Of a DNA stretch of 64,000 nucleotides, positions 43,468 through 55,547 are shown in pieces. The DNA comes from Deinococcus aerophilus. GTDB taxonomy: Bacteria; Deinococcota; Deinococci; Deinococcales; Deinococcaceae. The stretch's first letter is position 1. Each line of letters opens with the position of its first letter. The stretch covers positions 1 to 64,000 of the forward strand of contig NZ_BMOM01000003.1 of assembly GCF_014647075.1 (NCBI RefSeq), read 5' to 3'. The position numbers and the translations under genes were made by a program. The notes beneath the pieces were generated by a model. It did not search any database. It was given only the letters and a program-made list of their open reading frames with translations, and was not told where the DNA came from.

Positions 43468-44091
43468 TCAGCGCTGCACGTCAATCACAATCACGCCGTC
43501 CTGCAACTTCGCCATCTCCGCCAGCGGCTGATCGTCGCGGTGACGCATGTTGCTCAGGCTGCTGCCCTCGGGGGCGCGGGCCACCGCGTCGCCAATGCGG
43601 ATCTGGGTGCTGGCAATGGGGCGCGCCCACACAATGGCGTCCGCGTGGCCGCCCTGACCCGCGTGGGCCACGCCGCGCAGCGCCCCGATCACGATCACGT
43701 CGCCGCCCGCTACCACCTCAGCGCTGGGATTAACGTCGCCCAGCACGATCACGCTGCCCTTGAATTCCCCGCGGAACCCCGCCCGCAGGGTGTGCGGCAC
43801 GATCACGGTGCGGCCATCGTCCAGCGGATGGGCTTCGGGGGCAGCGGGCGCCGCCGCCGGAGCACTTACCGTCACGCGGGGGGCACGGACCCGTCCCGGC
43901 GTGCCCCCCGCGGCGCGCACGGCCCCCAGCGCAGCCTCCAGTGCTCCCGGATCGGCGTCTCCGGCAATCTCAAGCGTCACGCTGCTCGCCAGGAGTTCCG
44001 GGTGGGCGCCCAGTGCCTGCTGGACCGTCTGGGCCGTATCTCCCGGTTCCAGCAACAGATTCAGACCGCCGAGCGTGCCGCGCAACTTCAT
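43468..44091 (-). CDS. minC: Septum site-determining protein MinC
   Basis: A 207-residue FtsZ inhibitor. The N-terminal ~80 residues match the MinC_N type weakly (LRGTLGGLNLLLEPGDTAQTVQQALGAH). The C-terminal beta-helix is clear: VIVPHTLRAGFRGEFKGSVIVLGDVNPSAEVVAGGDVIVIGALRGVAHAG ... RIGDAVARAP. The linker (about residues 75-100) is Ala/Pro-rich. minD and minE are not adjacent. Start fixed by a TACAGT -10 box 7 nt upstream. Confidence 0.92.
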   Translation of the reverse strand: MKLRGTLGGLNLLLEPGDTAQTVQQALGAHPELLASSVTLEIAGDADPGALEAALGAVRAAGGTPGRVRAPRVTVSAPAAAPAAPEAHPLDDGRTVIVPHTLRAGFRGEFKGSVIVLGDVNPSAEVVAGGDVIVIGALRGVAHAGQGGHADAIVWARPIASTQIRIGDAVARAPEGSSLSNMRHRDDQPLAEMAKLQDGVIVIDVQR

Positions 44092-44098
44092 GGGCCTC

Positions 44099-44104
44099 AC
44101 TGTA
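44099..44104 (-). promoter_or_regulatory. -10 box of minC
   Basis: TACAGT on the minus strand, 7 nt before the ATG. Confidence 0.7.
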
Positions 44105-44173
44105 GCGTTCCCGTCTGCGCCCTGTGGGCCGCACCTTCGGGAACAGGGACGCGCCCCACCCGGACGGCGGCAC

Positions 44174-44197
44174 AAAAAAACCTCCCGCGAGGGGAGG
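44174..44197 (-). terminator. Terminator of the LEA-like gene
   Basis: CCTCCC (44181-44186) pairs with GGGAGG (44192-44197); an A-run at 44174-44180 gives a seven-base U-tract on the minus strand. Confidence 0.85.
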
Positions 44198-44219
44198 TCT
44201 GAAGCGGGGGCTCTGAACC

Positions 44220-45035
44220 TTACATGTTGCGTTTGGCGTCGCTGGCCGTGTTCTTCCCGTCGTCTGCAGACTTCTGGGCACTGCCCTGCATGTTGGTCTT
44301 GACATCCTGCGTGGCGTTGCGGGCGTTGGTACTCAGGTCCCCGGGCTTGTGCGTGGCCTCGTCGGCGGCTTTCTGGGCCTGCTTCTCGGCCTGGGCGCGG
44401 GCCTCGGCCACGAAGTCCTTGGGGGGAGCCGGCAGGTCGCTCAGCTTGGATGAGGTCGAGCTGGACTGCGACTGGCTGGGCTGCGGCTGGTTGGTCTGGG
44501 GCTGGTTGGTCTGCGCCTTGGCAGCCGTCCCGGTGTCCTGCGCGGATTTCGGCGCTGGGGCCGCCTGATCTTCCTGCTTGGCCGGTCCGCCCGCAGATTT
44601 TGCCTGATCCTGTTTCTGTTGGTCCTGCTTTTGCTGGTCCTGTTTGGCCTGATCCTGGGCACTGGCCTTCACGTCCTGCGCGGCGTCCCTGGCCTCGCCC
44701 GCCGCCTGACCCACGGCCTCCTTGACGCTGCCGGCCACTTCCCTGGCCTTGTCCACGGCGGCTCCGGCGCCACCCGACGCGGCGGCTTCCTTCACCTCGG
44801 CAGCCTTGTCGGCAAGCACGCCGCCGGCCTGTGTGGCGGCTTCCCTGGTCTTTTCCCAGCCCTTGGCGACGCTGCTGCCCATATCCTGCGCGGCGTCCTT
44901 GAGGCCCAGTTCGGCCAACTTGGCGTCCAGCGCCTTGCGGTTCTGTTCACGGCTGAAGTAATACGCGCCCGCACCGACCAACGCACCCAGAACCAGCAGG
45001 CGTTTGAGGGGAAAATGACTGTTGCTGTTAGACAT
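44220..45035 (-). CDS. Hydrophilic LEA-like membrane-anchored protein
   Basis: A 271-residue low-complexity protein with one N-terminal helix (LKRLLVLGALVGAGAYYFS, about residues 10-28) and a long Ala/Lys/Asp/Gln-rich region with repeated helical units such as DKAAEVKEAA, AGEARDAAQDVKASAQDQAK and QQKQDQQKQDQ. Composition and helix periodicity resemble group-3 LEA/YtxH-type proteins. Bacterial LEA-like proteins are linked to desiccation tolerance, a trait of Deinococcus, but the assignment is by composition only. TAAGCT lies 7 nt before the ATG. Confidence 0.75.
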   Translation of the reverse strand: MSNSNSHFPLKRLLVLGALVGAGAYYFSREQNRKALDAKLAELGLKDAAQDMGSSVAKGWEKTREAATQAGGVLADKAAEVKEAAASGGAGAAVDKAREVAGSVKEAVGQAAGEARDAAQDVKASAQDQAKQDQQKQDQQKQDQAKSAGGPAKQEDQAAPAPKSAQDTGTAAKAQTNQPQTNQPQPSQSQSSSTSSKLSDLPAPPKDFVAEARAQAEKQAQKAADEATHKPGDLSTNARNATQDVKTNMQGSAQKSADDGKNTASDAKRNM

Positions 45036-45042
45036 GAGAATC

Positions 45043-45048
45043 AGCTTA
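45043..45048 (-). promoter_or_regulatory. -10 box of the LEA-like gene
   Basis: TAAGCT on the minus strand, 7 nt before the ATG. Confidence 0.7.
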
Positions 45049-45092
45049 CGCGCCCCTCATCTGTGCAGGATGAGCCGCGCTTCAGGGCAGAT

Positions 45093-45497
45093 TTACCCCT
45101 CCTGTTCGCCGGACCCCCGCATGGACTGCAGGCCCAGCCGCCGGGCCAGCGCCTCGCTCAGCAGCCACTCCTCGGGTTCCTCCTGATCCAGCACCTGCAC
45201 CAGCACGCAGCCCCTTGACCGATAGAAGGCCGTGATTTTCGTCCAGGCTTCTTCCTCATCTCCGGCGGTTTCCTCGATGTCTTCCAACGTACCCCACACG
45301 TCCCCGTCCACCTCGCCGCTGCGCAGGGCCTCGACGTGGGCGCTCAGGGTGTAGGCATCGACCTCCTCGTCCGGGGCCACCACGGTATCCGGCGCGCGGC
45401 GCTCCAACCGGTCGTCCCGTTCGTACAGGCTGTCCAGAAAGTGCTGCCAGTCGGTGGCATTGAGGGTGATGGTGGGGGGCAGGGGGTCCTGGGTCAT
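45093..45497 (-). CDS. Acidic soluble protein of unknown function
   Basis: A 134-residue acidic protein not recognised. It opens with [30 protein letters not shown] and includes [81 protein letters not shown]. The mix of acidic stretches and predicted helices resembles a small regulatory or adaptor protein. No membrane segment. Divergently arranged with the next gene across 90 bp, each with a TACACT -10 box. Confidence 0.65.
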   Translation of the reverse strand: MTQDPLPPTITLNATDWQHFLDSLYERDDRLERRAPDTVVAPDEEVDAYTLSAHVEALRSGEVDGDVWGTLEDIEETAGDEEEAWTKITAFYRSRGCVLVQVLDQEEPEEWLLSEALARRLGLQSMRGSGEQEG

Positions 45498-45503
45498 GCA
45501 GGC

Positions 45504-45509
45504 AGTGTA
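45504..45509 (-). promoter_or_regulatory. -10 box of the acidic unknown gene
   Basis: TACACT on the minus strand, 6 nt before the ATG at 45497. Confidence 0.7.
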
Positions 45510-45575
45510 GCCAGGACAGCGTGCCCGCTCCCCCACTCGCCAGGACGCTCGCCCACCCCCGGCAGGTCCACACCG

Positions 45576-45581
45576 TACACT
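45576..45581 (+). promoter_or_regulatory. -10 box of the glycine-rich DUF1517-like gene
   Basis: TACACT, 6 nt before the ATG at 45588. Confidence 0.7.
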
Positions 45582-45587
45582 GCGGCC

Positions 45588-46589
45588 ATGCGGCGTTCTT
45601 CCCCTGTTGGCTTCCGCGCACTCCGCCCGTGGCTGCGCGGCGTGTTGCCCGTCCTGGCCGCCCTGCTGCTCGCTGTGGGCAGCCTGACCCTGTCCGGCGC
45701 AGCGCTGGCCCAGTCCGGCGGGGGCTTTGGCGGCAGCAGTTCCGGCGGAAGCAGCGGGGGCGGCAGCTTCGGGGGCAGTTCGGGCGGCGGGTACTCCGGG
45801 GGCGGGTATTCGGGAGGCGGGTATTCCGGTGGCGGCTACGGGCCAATCATCATCAACGGTGGGGGCGGGTACGGGTACAGCTCGGGCGGAGGGGGCGCGG
45901 GACTGATGGGGCTGATCGTCTTTGGCGTGCTGATCTTCATGGTGGTGGGCCACATGCGCCGCAGCATCGGCGCGGGCGGAGCGCGCAGCCTGGGCGGCGG
46001 CCTGGGCACCCTGAGCGGCACGGCCCAGGCCGTCAGCGTGCAACTGCTGCTGGCCGAGGGTGACGAGGTCAAGCGGGCGCTGCAGCGGGTGGCCGAGTCC
46101 GGCGATCCCGACACCAACACCGGGCTGGCCCGCATGCTTCAGGAAGCGGCGCTGGTGGTTCTGCGCCATCCTGAACGCTGGGTCTATGGCAACGTCGAGC
46201 GTGCCCAGGGTGCCCCCAATGCCGCCGACAGCCAGGTGGGGGCCTGGGCCACCGAGGCCAGGGCGGCCTTCACCGAGCAGACCACCAGCAATTACCAGAA
46301 CCGCGACCCCAACAGCGGCTTTGTTCATAGGGACGATTACCGGCACAAGGGAGACGCCGGGGACATGTACCTCGCCGTGACCATCGCGGTGGCGGCCCAC
46401 ACCCTGGGGAACCTGCCGCCCGCCGCGGTGACCACCGCCGCCGAGGCCCGGGCGGCCCTGGGCACCATCAGCAGCGTCAACGCCTCGGACCTGATCCGCG
46501 CCGAGGTCGTGTGGAGCCCCGACATGCCGGGTGAATTCCTGAGCGAGGACGAGGCGATCATGAAATACCCCAATCTGACCAAGTTGTAG
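45588..46589 (+). CDS. Glycine-rich exported DUF1517-like protein
   Basis: A 333-residue protein with a signal peptide (about residues 17-42, [23 protein letters not shown]), a Gly/Ser/Tyr-rich region with GGGYS repeats (about 43-100), a transmembrane helix ([18 protein letters not shown]) and a soluble domain ([26 protein letters not shown] ... [17 protein letters not shown] ... [21 protein letters not shown] ... [21 protein letters not shown]). The C-terminal domain matches the pattern of DUF1517, a family found in cyanobacteria and plastids. The glycine-rich part may be flexible or self-associating. Function unknown. Confidence 0.8.
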   Translation: MRRSSPVGFRALRPWLRGVLPVLAALLLAVGSLTLSGAALAQSGGGFGGSSSGGSSGGGSFGGSSGGGYSGGGYSGGGYSGGGYGPIIINGGGGYGYSSGGGGAGLMGLIVFGVLIFMVVGHMRRSIGAGGARSLGGGLGTLSGTAQAVSVQLLLAEGDEVKRALQRVAESGDPDTNTGLARMLQEAALVVLRHPERWVYGNVERAQGAPNAADSQVGAWATEARAAFTEQTTSNYQNRDPNSGFVHRDDYRHKGDAGDMYLAVTIAVAAHTLGNLPPAAVTTAAEARAALGTISSVNASDLIRAEVVWSPDMPGEFLSEDEAIMKYPNLTKL

Positions 46590-46624
46590 GGCCCACCGCC
46601 ACAGTCCCGGGCAGCGGTCTTTCC

Positions 46625-46630
46625 TATCCT
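46625..46630 (+). promoter_or_regulatory. -10 box of the HNH-like gene
   Basis: TATCCT, 7 nt before the ATG at 46638. Confidence 0.6.
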
Positions 46631-46637
46631 TTTGCCG

Positions 46638-46964
46638 ATGGCCCGCCGCCTGCCCGAGTCCCCCTGGCCCCCGCCTGCGCCGGTCACGCCGGTCTGTGCG
46701 CTGTGCGGACGGGCCGTGCCGCAGCTCACCGAACACCACCTGATTCCGCGGTCCCAGGGACGTCGGCGCGGCGTGCGGGTGACCGAACTCCCCACCACGC
46801 TCCTGTGTCCGCCGTGCCACAAGTTTCTGCACCGGACCTTTTCCAACGCGGAGCTCGCGCAGGATTACCCCACGGTGGAGGTCCTGCTGGACCATCCCGA
46901 CGTGCAGCGCTACGTGGCCTGGATCAGAAAGCAGCCGGCCAGCAGGGGCGTGCGGGTGCGCTGA
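46638..46964 (+). CDS. Small HNH-endonuclease-like protein
   Basis: A 108-residue protein with two CxxC pairs (CALC and CPPC) flanking HHLIPRS and followed by CHKFLH, matching the zinc-ribbon/HNH layout in which the first His pair and the late His form the beta-beta-alpha-metal site. The C-terminus ([28 protein letters not shown]) is helical. Family members range from restriction-like to stand-alone nucleases; no defence neighbours are present. It overlaps no other gene. Confidence 0.7.
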   Translation: MARRLPESPWPPPAPVTPVCALCGRAVPQLTEHHLIPRSQGRRRGVRVTELPTTLLCPPCHKFLHRTFSNAELAQDYPTVEVLLDHPDVQRYVAWIRKQPASRGVRVR

Positions 46965-46983
46965 AGGGCGCGCGGATCCAGCT

Positions 46984-47679
46984 CTACTGGCCCATGCTGC
47001 TGATGTAGGCGGCCACTGCCTTGAGGTCGTCCTCGGTCAGGGGTTGCAGGGCGATGCGCATGGCATTGGGATGCGGCACTCCGAACTCAGGGGTGTTCTT
47101 GAATTCGTGCAGCACTTCCAGGGCGTATTCGGGTGCGAGGTTGGTAATGCTCGCCACGCCCAGCCGGTTGTTACCGCGGCCATCGTCTCCGTGGCAGATG
47201 GCGCAGGCGATGATGTTGCGTGGTCCATCACCCACGTGGAACAGGGCCGCTCCCCTGACCCGCAGCGCAGCGCTCTCGGTCTTCCAGGCCGGGCCGGGTT
47301 GCAAGGTCTCGGCGTAGGCAGCGATGTCTGCGATGTCCTGATCCGAGAGTTTTCCCGCGACCTGCTGCATCACGGGGCCGGGCCGCAGCTTGGCACGGTA
47401 GACGGCCAGCTGAAACTGCACGTAGCTGAAATGCTGTCCGGCCAGCGAGGGAACTTCCGGGTCGCGGCTCACCAGCCCCGGTCCATGACAACCCTGACAG
47501 CTTTGCGAGACCTGCTGTCCCCGGGCCGGATCCGGCGTCCTGTAGCTCAGGGCCAGTGGATTCCCGCCGGAAGGTGCGCCGCCCCCACCCAGGGCAGACT
47601 GCGCCAGCGCCGAAAGGGTGGGAACAAAGAGGGCGAACGGAACGGCAAGCCACACGGACAGTCGGACGGTGCGCTGCAT
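46984..47679 (-). CDS. Exported dihaem cytochrome c
   Basis: A 231-residue periplasmic electron carrier with a signal peptide (LSVWLAVPFALFVPTLSALAQ) and two haem-binding CxxCH motifs (CQGCH and CAICH), so two class I cytochrome c domains. Likely axial Met residues are in MQQVAGKLSD and the C-terminal region. GGAGG lies 6 nt before the ATG. The partner oxidase or reductase is not in the window. Confidence 0.92.
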   Translation of the reverse strand: MQRTVRLSVWLAVPFALFVPTLSALAQSALGGGGAPSGGNPLALSYRTPDPARGQQVSQSCQGCHGPGLVSRDPEVPSLAGQHFSYVQFQLAVYRAKLRPGPVMQQVAGKLSDQDIADIAAYAETLQPGPAWKTESAALRVRGAALFHVGDGPRNIIACAICHGDDGRGNNRLGVASITNLAPEYALEVLHEFKNTPEFGVPHPNAMRIALQPLTEDDLKAVAAYISSMGQ

Positions 47680-47720
47680 AACGGGCCTCCCTGCATGGAC
47701 AAACTGTGGATCGTACCGGC

Positions 47721-47726
47721 AGTGTA
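47721..47726 (-). promoter_or_regulatory. Candidate -10 box of the cytochrome c gene
   Basis: TACACT on the minus strand about 42 nt before the ATG, leaving a short leader with a Shine-Dalgarno site. The stretch 47680-47948 holds no recognised gene. Confidence 0.5.
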
Positions 47727-47948
47727 AGACTTTCCGCCCTTGAACTGTCTCCACTTGAGCTGTCCACCACGCATCTCCCGCTCGGTCGGTCATGGGTATA
47801 GGACTTCATTCCCAGCCGAAGGGCCGTGGGCAAAGCACACCGAACCCCCGAAAGCCGTGCTTTTCAGTCTCTACAACGCGGCCAGCAAGACCGCCTGTCT
47901 CCTTCGGAAGAACGCCGGACCCTGGCCTGCGGCTCACCGTACAGGACG

Positions 47949-48776
47949 TCAGGAAACGGCCTCGGCGGCCCGGCGCTCCGGGGCTGCGGCGTGGCGGGGC
48001 AGCCAGCGGCGCAGCAGCAACGGCACGCCCTCCACCGCCACCAGCACCAGCACGGCGTAGCGAAGCGCCCGGACCAGCCCCAGGTCCTTGACGGCGCTGG
48101 GCAGCGCTCCCAGCGCAAAGAACACCGCAAACACCACCGCCAGCCCCAGCACCCCCACGATCACGCGGCCCGCCACATCACGCGGCGGCAGAAAATCTGG
48201 GCGGACAAACAAGAAGCCCGCGAACAGGCCCAGGCCGGCGCCGTATTCGCGCGGCGTTCCGGCGGGCAGGAACGCCGCCACCACCAGCGCTCCCAGCGGC
48301 ACGGCCCAGCGCAGCGTACCGGTCCCGGCAAAGGCCACCCGGCCCGCAAGTACGGCGAAGGCCACGCCCAGCAGCAGCCCCACCATCACATCGGAGGGAT
48401 AGTGAACGTGCAGCGCCAGCCGCGAGGCCGCGATCAGGGCCACGATCACGCCCGCAACCAGCCACAGCGCCGGCCGCCGCAGCTGCGCGGCAATGCCCCC
48501 CCACAGGGTGGCCGCCATCTGGGCGTGGCCGCTGGGCAGACCCGGCCCGCCCGCCGTCGCCCGCGCCGCCTCGGAGGCCAGGCCGGGATCGGCAGTGAAC
48601 GGACGGCCCAGATTCAATCCGTATTTCAGGGCGCTGTTCACCAGATAGCTCAGCGCGAACACCACACCCAGGCGGCGCCCACCCCCCGGATTCCACAGCC
48701 AGGTGTACAGCGCAAGCACCACGATGAACACCTCGTCCCGCCCCAGGGCCGTCACCGCCAGCCAGAAAGATTCCAT
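47949..48776 (-). CDS. PAP2-family membrane phosphatase
   Basis: A 275-residue multi-pass phosphatase. Active-site motifs in order: [10 protein letters not shown] (KX6RP-like), [15 protein letters not shown] (PSGH) and [16 protein letters not shown] (SRX5HX3D). Transmembrane helices occupy most of the rest. PAP2 enzymes act on lipid phosphates such as undecaprenyl pyrophosphate or phosphatidic acid. The second of two ATGs is chosen because CACAAT lies 7 nt upstream of it. Confidence 0.9.
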   Translation of the reverse strand: MESFWLAVTALGRDEVFIVVLALYTWLWNPGGGRRLGVVFALSYLVNSALKYGLNLGRPFTADPGLASEAARATAGGPGLPSGHAQMAATLWGGIAAQLRRPALWLVAGVIVALIAASRLALHVHYPSDVMVGLLLGVAFAVLAGRVAFAGTGTLRWAVPLGALVVAAFLPAGTPREYGAGLGLFAGFLFVRPDFLPPRDVAGRVIVGVLGLAVVFAVFFALGALPSAVKDLGLVRALRYAVLVLVAVEGVPLLLRRWLPRHAAAPERRAAEAVS

Positions 48777-48783
48777 GCCGGAC

Positions 48784-48789
48784 ATTGTG
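48784..48789 (-). promoter_or_regulatory. -10 box of the PAP2 gene
   Basis: CACAAT on the minus strand, 7 nt before the chosen ATG at 48776. Confidence 0.5.
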
Positions 48790-48867
48790 CCGGATGCGGT
48801 GTGGGGCCGCGTGCCCGGGGGGGCACCTTTCTGGCCGGAGACCCCGCCCGGCGGCCCGCCTTTGAAT

Positions 48868-48873
48868 TAAACT
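48868..48873 (+). promoter_or_regulatory. -10 box of the orphan ABC ATPase
   Basis: TAAACT, 6 nt before the ATG. Confidence 0.7.
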
Positions 48874-48879
48874 GGATTC

Positions 48880-50514
<1,635 letters not shown>

Positions 50515-50551
50515 GCGAGCGCAGGCAGACTGGGAACACCAGAAATAAACG

Positions 50552-50584
50552 GAAGGACGCTGCGGATTGCCCACAGCGTCCTTC
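50552..50584. terminator. Terminator between convergent genes
   Basis: A perfect 11-bp inverted repeat: GAAGGACGCTG (50552-50562) with CAGCGTCCTTC (50574-50584). Confidence 0.7.
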
Positions 50585-50663
50585 TTCATGACCCGGCTTC
50601 AGAAGGGCAGACTTCAGGAGGGGCGCCGCAAAACGGATCGGGCTCCTGCCAGACCGCCCCGTG

Positions 50664-51545
50664 CTACTTCAGCGCCTCGGCCACGACAGGCCGCCGGGCC
50701 CGCCGGGCGCTCGTCAGGCTGATGCCCGCGCTGGCCGCAATCACACACAGCAGCGCGAGCCACTGCCGCACCGACAGCCGCTCGGACAGGAACAGCAGGC
50801 CGCTGAGGGCCGCCAGCGCGGGTTCCAGGCTCATCATCACCCCAAAGACGCGGGCGGGAATGGCCCGCAGGGCGCGCATTTCCAGCGTGTACGGCAGGGC
50901 GCTGGACAGCGCGGCCACGCCCAGCCCGCCCAGCAGGGCTCCGGGCGCGAGCAGCCCCACTCCTGCCTGCGCGACCCCGAACGGCACGCAGATCACGGCG
51001 GCGACCAGCATGCCGGCGACCACGCCGGTGGTCCCGGGCAGCCGCTGGCCCACCGCGCCCCCGGCCAGGATGTACCCCGCCCAGAAGCCGCCCGCCGTGA
51101 GGGCCAGGACGACCCCCAGCGGATCGAGCGCGGCCCCGCCCCCGGTCAGCGGAGCGATCAGCGCGATGCCCAGCGCCGCGAGCGCCACCCACGCGAAATC
51201 CACCGCCCGGCGCGACGAGAACAGCGCCAGCAACAACGGTCCCACAAATTCCAGCGTGACCGCGAGGCCCAGCGGCAGGTGCGTCAGCGACAGGTAGAAG
51301 GTCAGGTTCATCAGGCCCAGCGCCGCCCCGTACGGCAGCACCGCCCGCCAGTCTTCACGGGTCAGCAGGCGCAGGTTGGGCCGGAACACCAGGGCCAGCA
51401 GCGCGGCGGCCAGCCCCACCCGCAGCCCGGTCGTTCCCAGCGGTCCCAGCGTGGGAAACAGCGTCTTGGCAAAGGCCGCCCCTCCCTGAATGCTCAGCAT
51501 GGACAGCAGCAGCGCCGGAATCGGAGGAAGGGAGAAGGGGCGCAT
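50664..51545 (-). CDS. EamA/DMT-family transporter (RhtA-like)
   Basis: A 293-residue protein with about ten hydrophobic segments in two EamA repeats. RhtA-like features: GPLGTTGLRVGLAAALLAL, PYGAALGLMNLTFYLSLTHLPLGLAVTLEFVGPLLLAL and SSALPYTLEMRALRAIPARVFGVMMSLEPALAALSGLLFL. Related proteins export threonine, homoserine or purines. A CATAAT is found 8 nt before the ATG. Substrate unknown. Confidence 0.9.
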   Translation of the reverse strand: MRPFSLPPIPALLLSMLSIQGGAAFAKTLFPTLGPLGTTGLRVGLAAALLALVFRPNLRLLTREDWRAVLPYGAALGLMNLTFYLSLTHLPLGLAVTLEFVGPLLLALFSSRRAVDFAWVALAALGIALIAPLTGGGAALDPLGVVLALTAGGFWAGYILAGGAVGQRLPGTTGVVAGMLVAAVICVPFGVAQAGVGLLAPGALLGGLGVAALSSALPYTLEMRALRAIPARVFGVMMSLEPALAALSGLLFLSERLSVRQWLALLCVIAASAGISLTSARRARRPVVAEALK

Positions 51546-51553
51546 CCGGGGCC

Positions 51554-51559
51554 ATTATG
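51554..51559 (-). promoter_or_regulatory. Candidate -10 box of the EamA transporter gene
   Basis: CATAAT on the minus strand, 8 nt before the ATG. Confidence 0.5.
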
Positions 51560-51609
51560 GGGCCGCGTGGAGGAAGGCGGGGGCGGTTGACCAGCCAGAG
51601 GTCCAGACC

Positions 51610-51663
51610 GGCCGGGGCCGGCCGCAGGCCACCAGAACACTCATGGTCCGGCCGGCCCCGGCC
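51610..51663. repeat. 15-bp GC-only inverted repeat upstream of the Bcp-like gene
   Basis: GGCCGGGGCCGGCCG (51610-51624) pairs perfectly with CGGCCGGCCCCGGCC (51649-51663) across a 24-nt loop. The right arm ends 2 nt before the -10 box of the peroxiredoxin gene. No T-run follows, so it is more likely an operator or RNA/DNA structure than a terminator. Confidence 0.6.
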
Positions 51664-51665
51664 AT

Positions 51666-51671
51666 TAGACT
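51666..51671 (+). promoter_or_regulatory. -10 box of the Bcp-like peroxiredoxin gene
   Basis: TAGACT, 7 nt before the ATG. Confidence 0.7.
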
Positions 51672-51678
51672 CGGGGCC

Positions 51679-52140
51679 ATGGCTCTTCTTCCCGGCAACA
51701 CCGTGCCGACCTTTTCCGCCGTCATGGACAGCGGTCAGCCGTACATGCCACGCGCCGGAAGGTGGCAGGTCGTGTTCTTCTTTCCCAAGGCCGCCACCAC
51801 CCACTGCCAGTTGCAGGCACGGCGGTATCAGGCGCTGTATGCGGAATTTCAGGCGCTGGGGGTGGACGTGGTAGGGGTCAACAGCGACCCGCGCCGCGCC
51901 CTGATGAAGTTCCGCGACGTGTGCCGGCTCGACTATCCCCTGCTGCTTGACGAACAGCGCCGGCTGAGCCAGCAGTTTGGCGTGCAGGACGAACAGTGGC
52001 CCGACGAGCCGGTGCGCCGGGTGCGCCGCGAGACCTTTCTGGTGGACCCGGACGGCGTGGTCCGGCATCACTGGACCGCCGTGGAACCCGGCAACGACGC
52101 CCAGATTGTGCTCGACGAGGCCCGGCGCCTGCTGTCCTGA
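51679..52140 (+). CDS. Bcp-like peroxiredoxin
   Basis: A 153-residue thiol peroxidase of the AhpC/TSA group, close to Bcp/PrxQ. The peroxidatic cysteine is in FFFPKAATTHCQLQARRYQ: the family PxxxTxxC is kept, but the usual TPGCT reads TTHCQ. No resolving Cys is seen four or five residues later as in typical Bcp; a second Cys is in DVCRLDYPLL. C-terminal motif RRETFLVDPDGVVRHHW is normal. Probably reduces peroxides. Confidence 0.85.
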   Translation: MALLPGNTVPTFSAVMDSGQPYMPRAGRWQVVFFFPKAATTHCQLQARRYQALYAEFQALGVDVVGVNSDPRRALMKFRDVCRLDYPLLLDEQRRLSQQFGVQDEQWPDEPVRRVRRETFLVDPDGVVRHHWTAVEPGNDAQIVLDEARRLLS

Positions 52141-52201
52141 GTTTCCAGACGGCGGCCCCGAATCCCACAGCACCCGGCCCCTGAAGGCCGGACCACCGGA
52201 A

Positions 52202-52238
52202 AAGGGAAAAGGACAGACAGAGTAGCTCTGCCCGTCCT
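52202..52238 (-). terminator. Terminator of the glucan phosphorylase gene
   Basis: GGACAGACAGAG and CTCTGCCCGTCC form an imperfect hairpin with G-U pairs. An A-rich flank at 52201-52211 supplies a U-rich tract on the minus strand. Confidence 0.7.
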
Positions 52239-52270
52239 CACTGAACCGTCCGCACGGTCGGCGGGTGGAT

Positions 52271-54796
<2,526 letters not shown>

Positions 54797-54804
54797 ACCC
54801 GCAG

Positions 54805-54810
54805 AGCTTA
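54805..54810 (-). promoter_or_regulatory. -10 box of glgP
   Basis: TAAGCT on the minus strand, 8 nt before the ATG. Confidence 0.6.
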
Positions 54811-54961
54811 CACCACGCCCCTGCCAGCAGATACCCCCAAAGATGGCGTTGTGGACGGCAAAAATTGGAGTTGTCCAGACAGTACGGCGCGCCCTGTTTT
54901 TCCGTGCTGCTGGGGCTGCGGGCGCGGCCACCGCTGCGGCGCAGGTGGCCACGCGCGGCGC

Positions 54962-54967
54962 TAGGCT
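54962..54967 (+). promoter_or_regulatory. -10 box of the 160-residue unknown gene
   Basis: TAGGCT, 7 nt before the ATG at 54975. Confidence 0.65.
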
Positions 54968-54974
54968 CTGTTCC

Positions 54975-55457
54975 ATGACCGCGAATGACCCCGAGACGGC
55001 GGCCCTGTTGCTGGAAGGGGACCGGCTGGCCCGGCACCTGGCCCAGACCCTGGGCGGCACCCTGCACGACCAGAACCGTCTGGTGCTTCTGGGCCGCAGT
55101 CTGGCGCTGAATCTGGTCCGGGCCTTCGGGCCCACGGTGGAACACGTCACGCGCCGGGCCGGCACGCCGCTGCATGCCGTTCTCACCCTGGATGAACGGG
55201 ACCGCGCGGTGATTCAGAGTGTCTCGGCAGACGGCGAGGTGCTGGGGCGGCTGCCGGTCGACGACCTGCTCGGCGAACTGCTGTTCGTGCGCGGCCAGCT
55301 GCATCCCGACGTGCGGACCCACCTGCAAGATGGCCTGACCGGAGACGAACACCACGCCACCCGCGCCCTGGTGGCCTGCCTGAAGAGCCGCCCGGTCCTG
55401 AGCGCGATGGAACGGCAGGTCCGCGCCGTGCTGCGGGAGGCGCGGGCGACCGTATAG
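54975..55457 (+). CDS. Soluble protein of unknown function
   Basis: A 160-residue protein not recognised. It is mostly helical, with TAALLLEGDRLARHLAQTLGGTLHDQNRLVLLGRSLALNLVRAFGP, a beta segment HAVLTLDERDRAVIQSVSADGEVLGRLP and a C-terminal helical part (GDEHHATRALVACLKSRPVLSAMERQVRAVLREA). No signal peptide or membrane segment. It stands alone between a divergent glucan phosphorylase and a convergent secreted protein. Confidence 0.7.
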   Translation: MTANDPETAALLLEGDRLARHLAQTLGGTLHDQNRLVLLGRSLALNLVRAFGPTVEHVTRRAGTPLHAVLTLDERDRAVIQSVSADGEVLGRLPVDDLLGELLFVRGQLHPDVRTHLQDGLTGDEHHATRALVACLKSRPVLSAMERQVRAVLREARATV

Positions 55458-55547
55458 CGGCGCAGGCCTTCAGCGAAACGGCCTGAAAGCACGTGGCTTC
55501 CAGGCCGGCTTCTCAGATGGGGCCGTCAGGGTGAGGAGGGGTGAAGC

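Noticed and set aside
47680..47793. N-terminal extension of the cytochrome c (start at 47793)
   Set aside because: The extension has no signal-peptide character and the internal ATG has GGAGG and a signal peptide directly after it.
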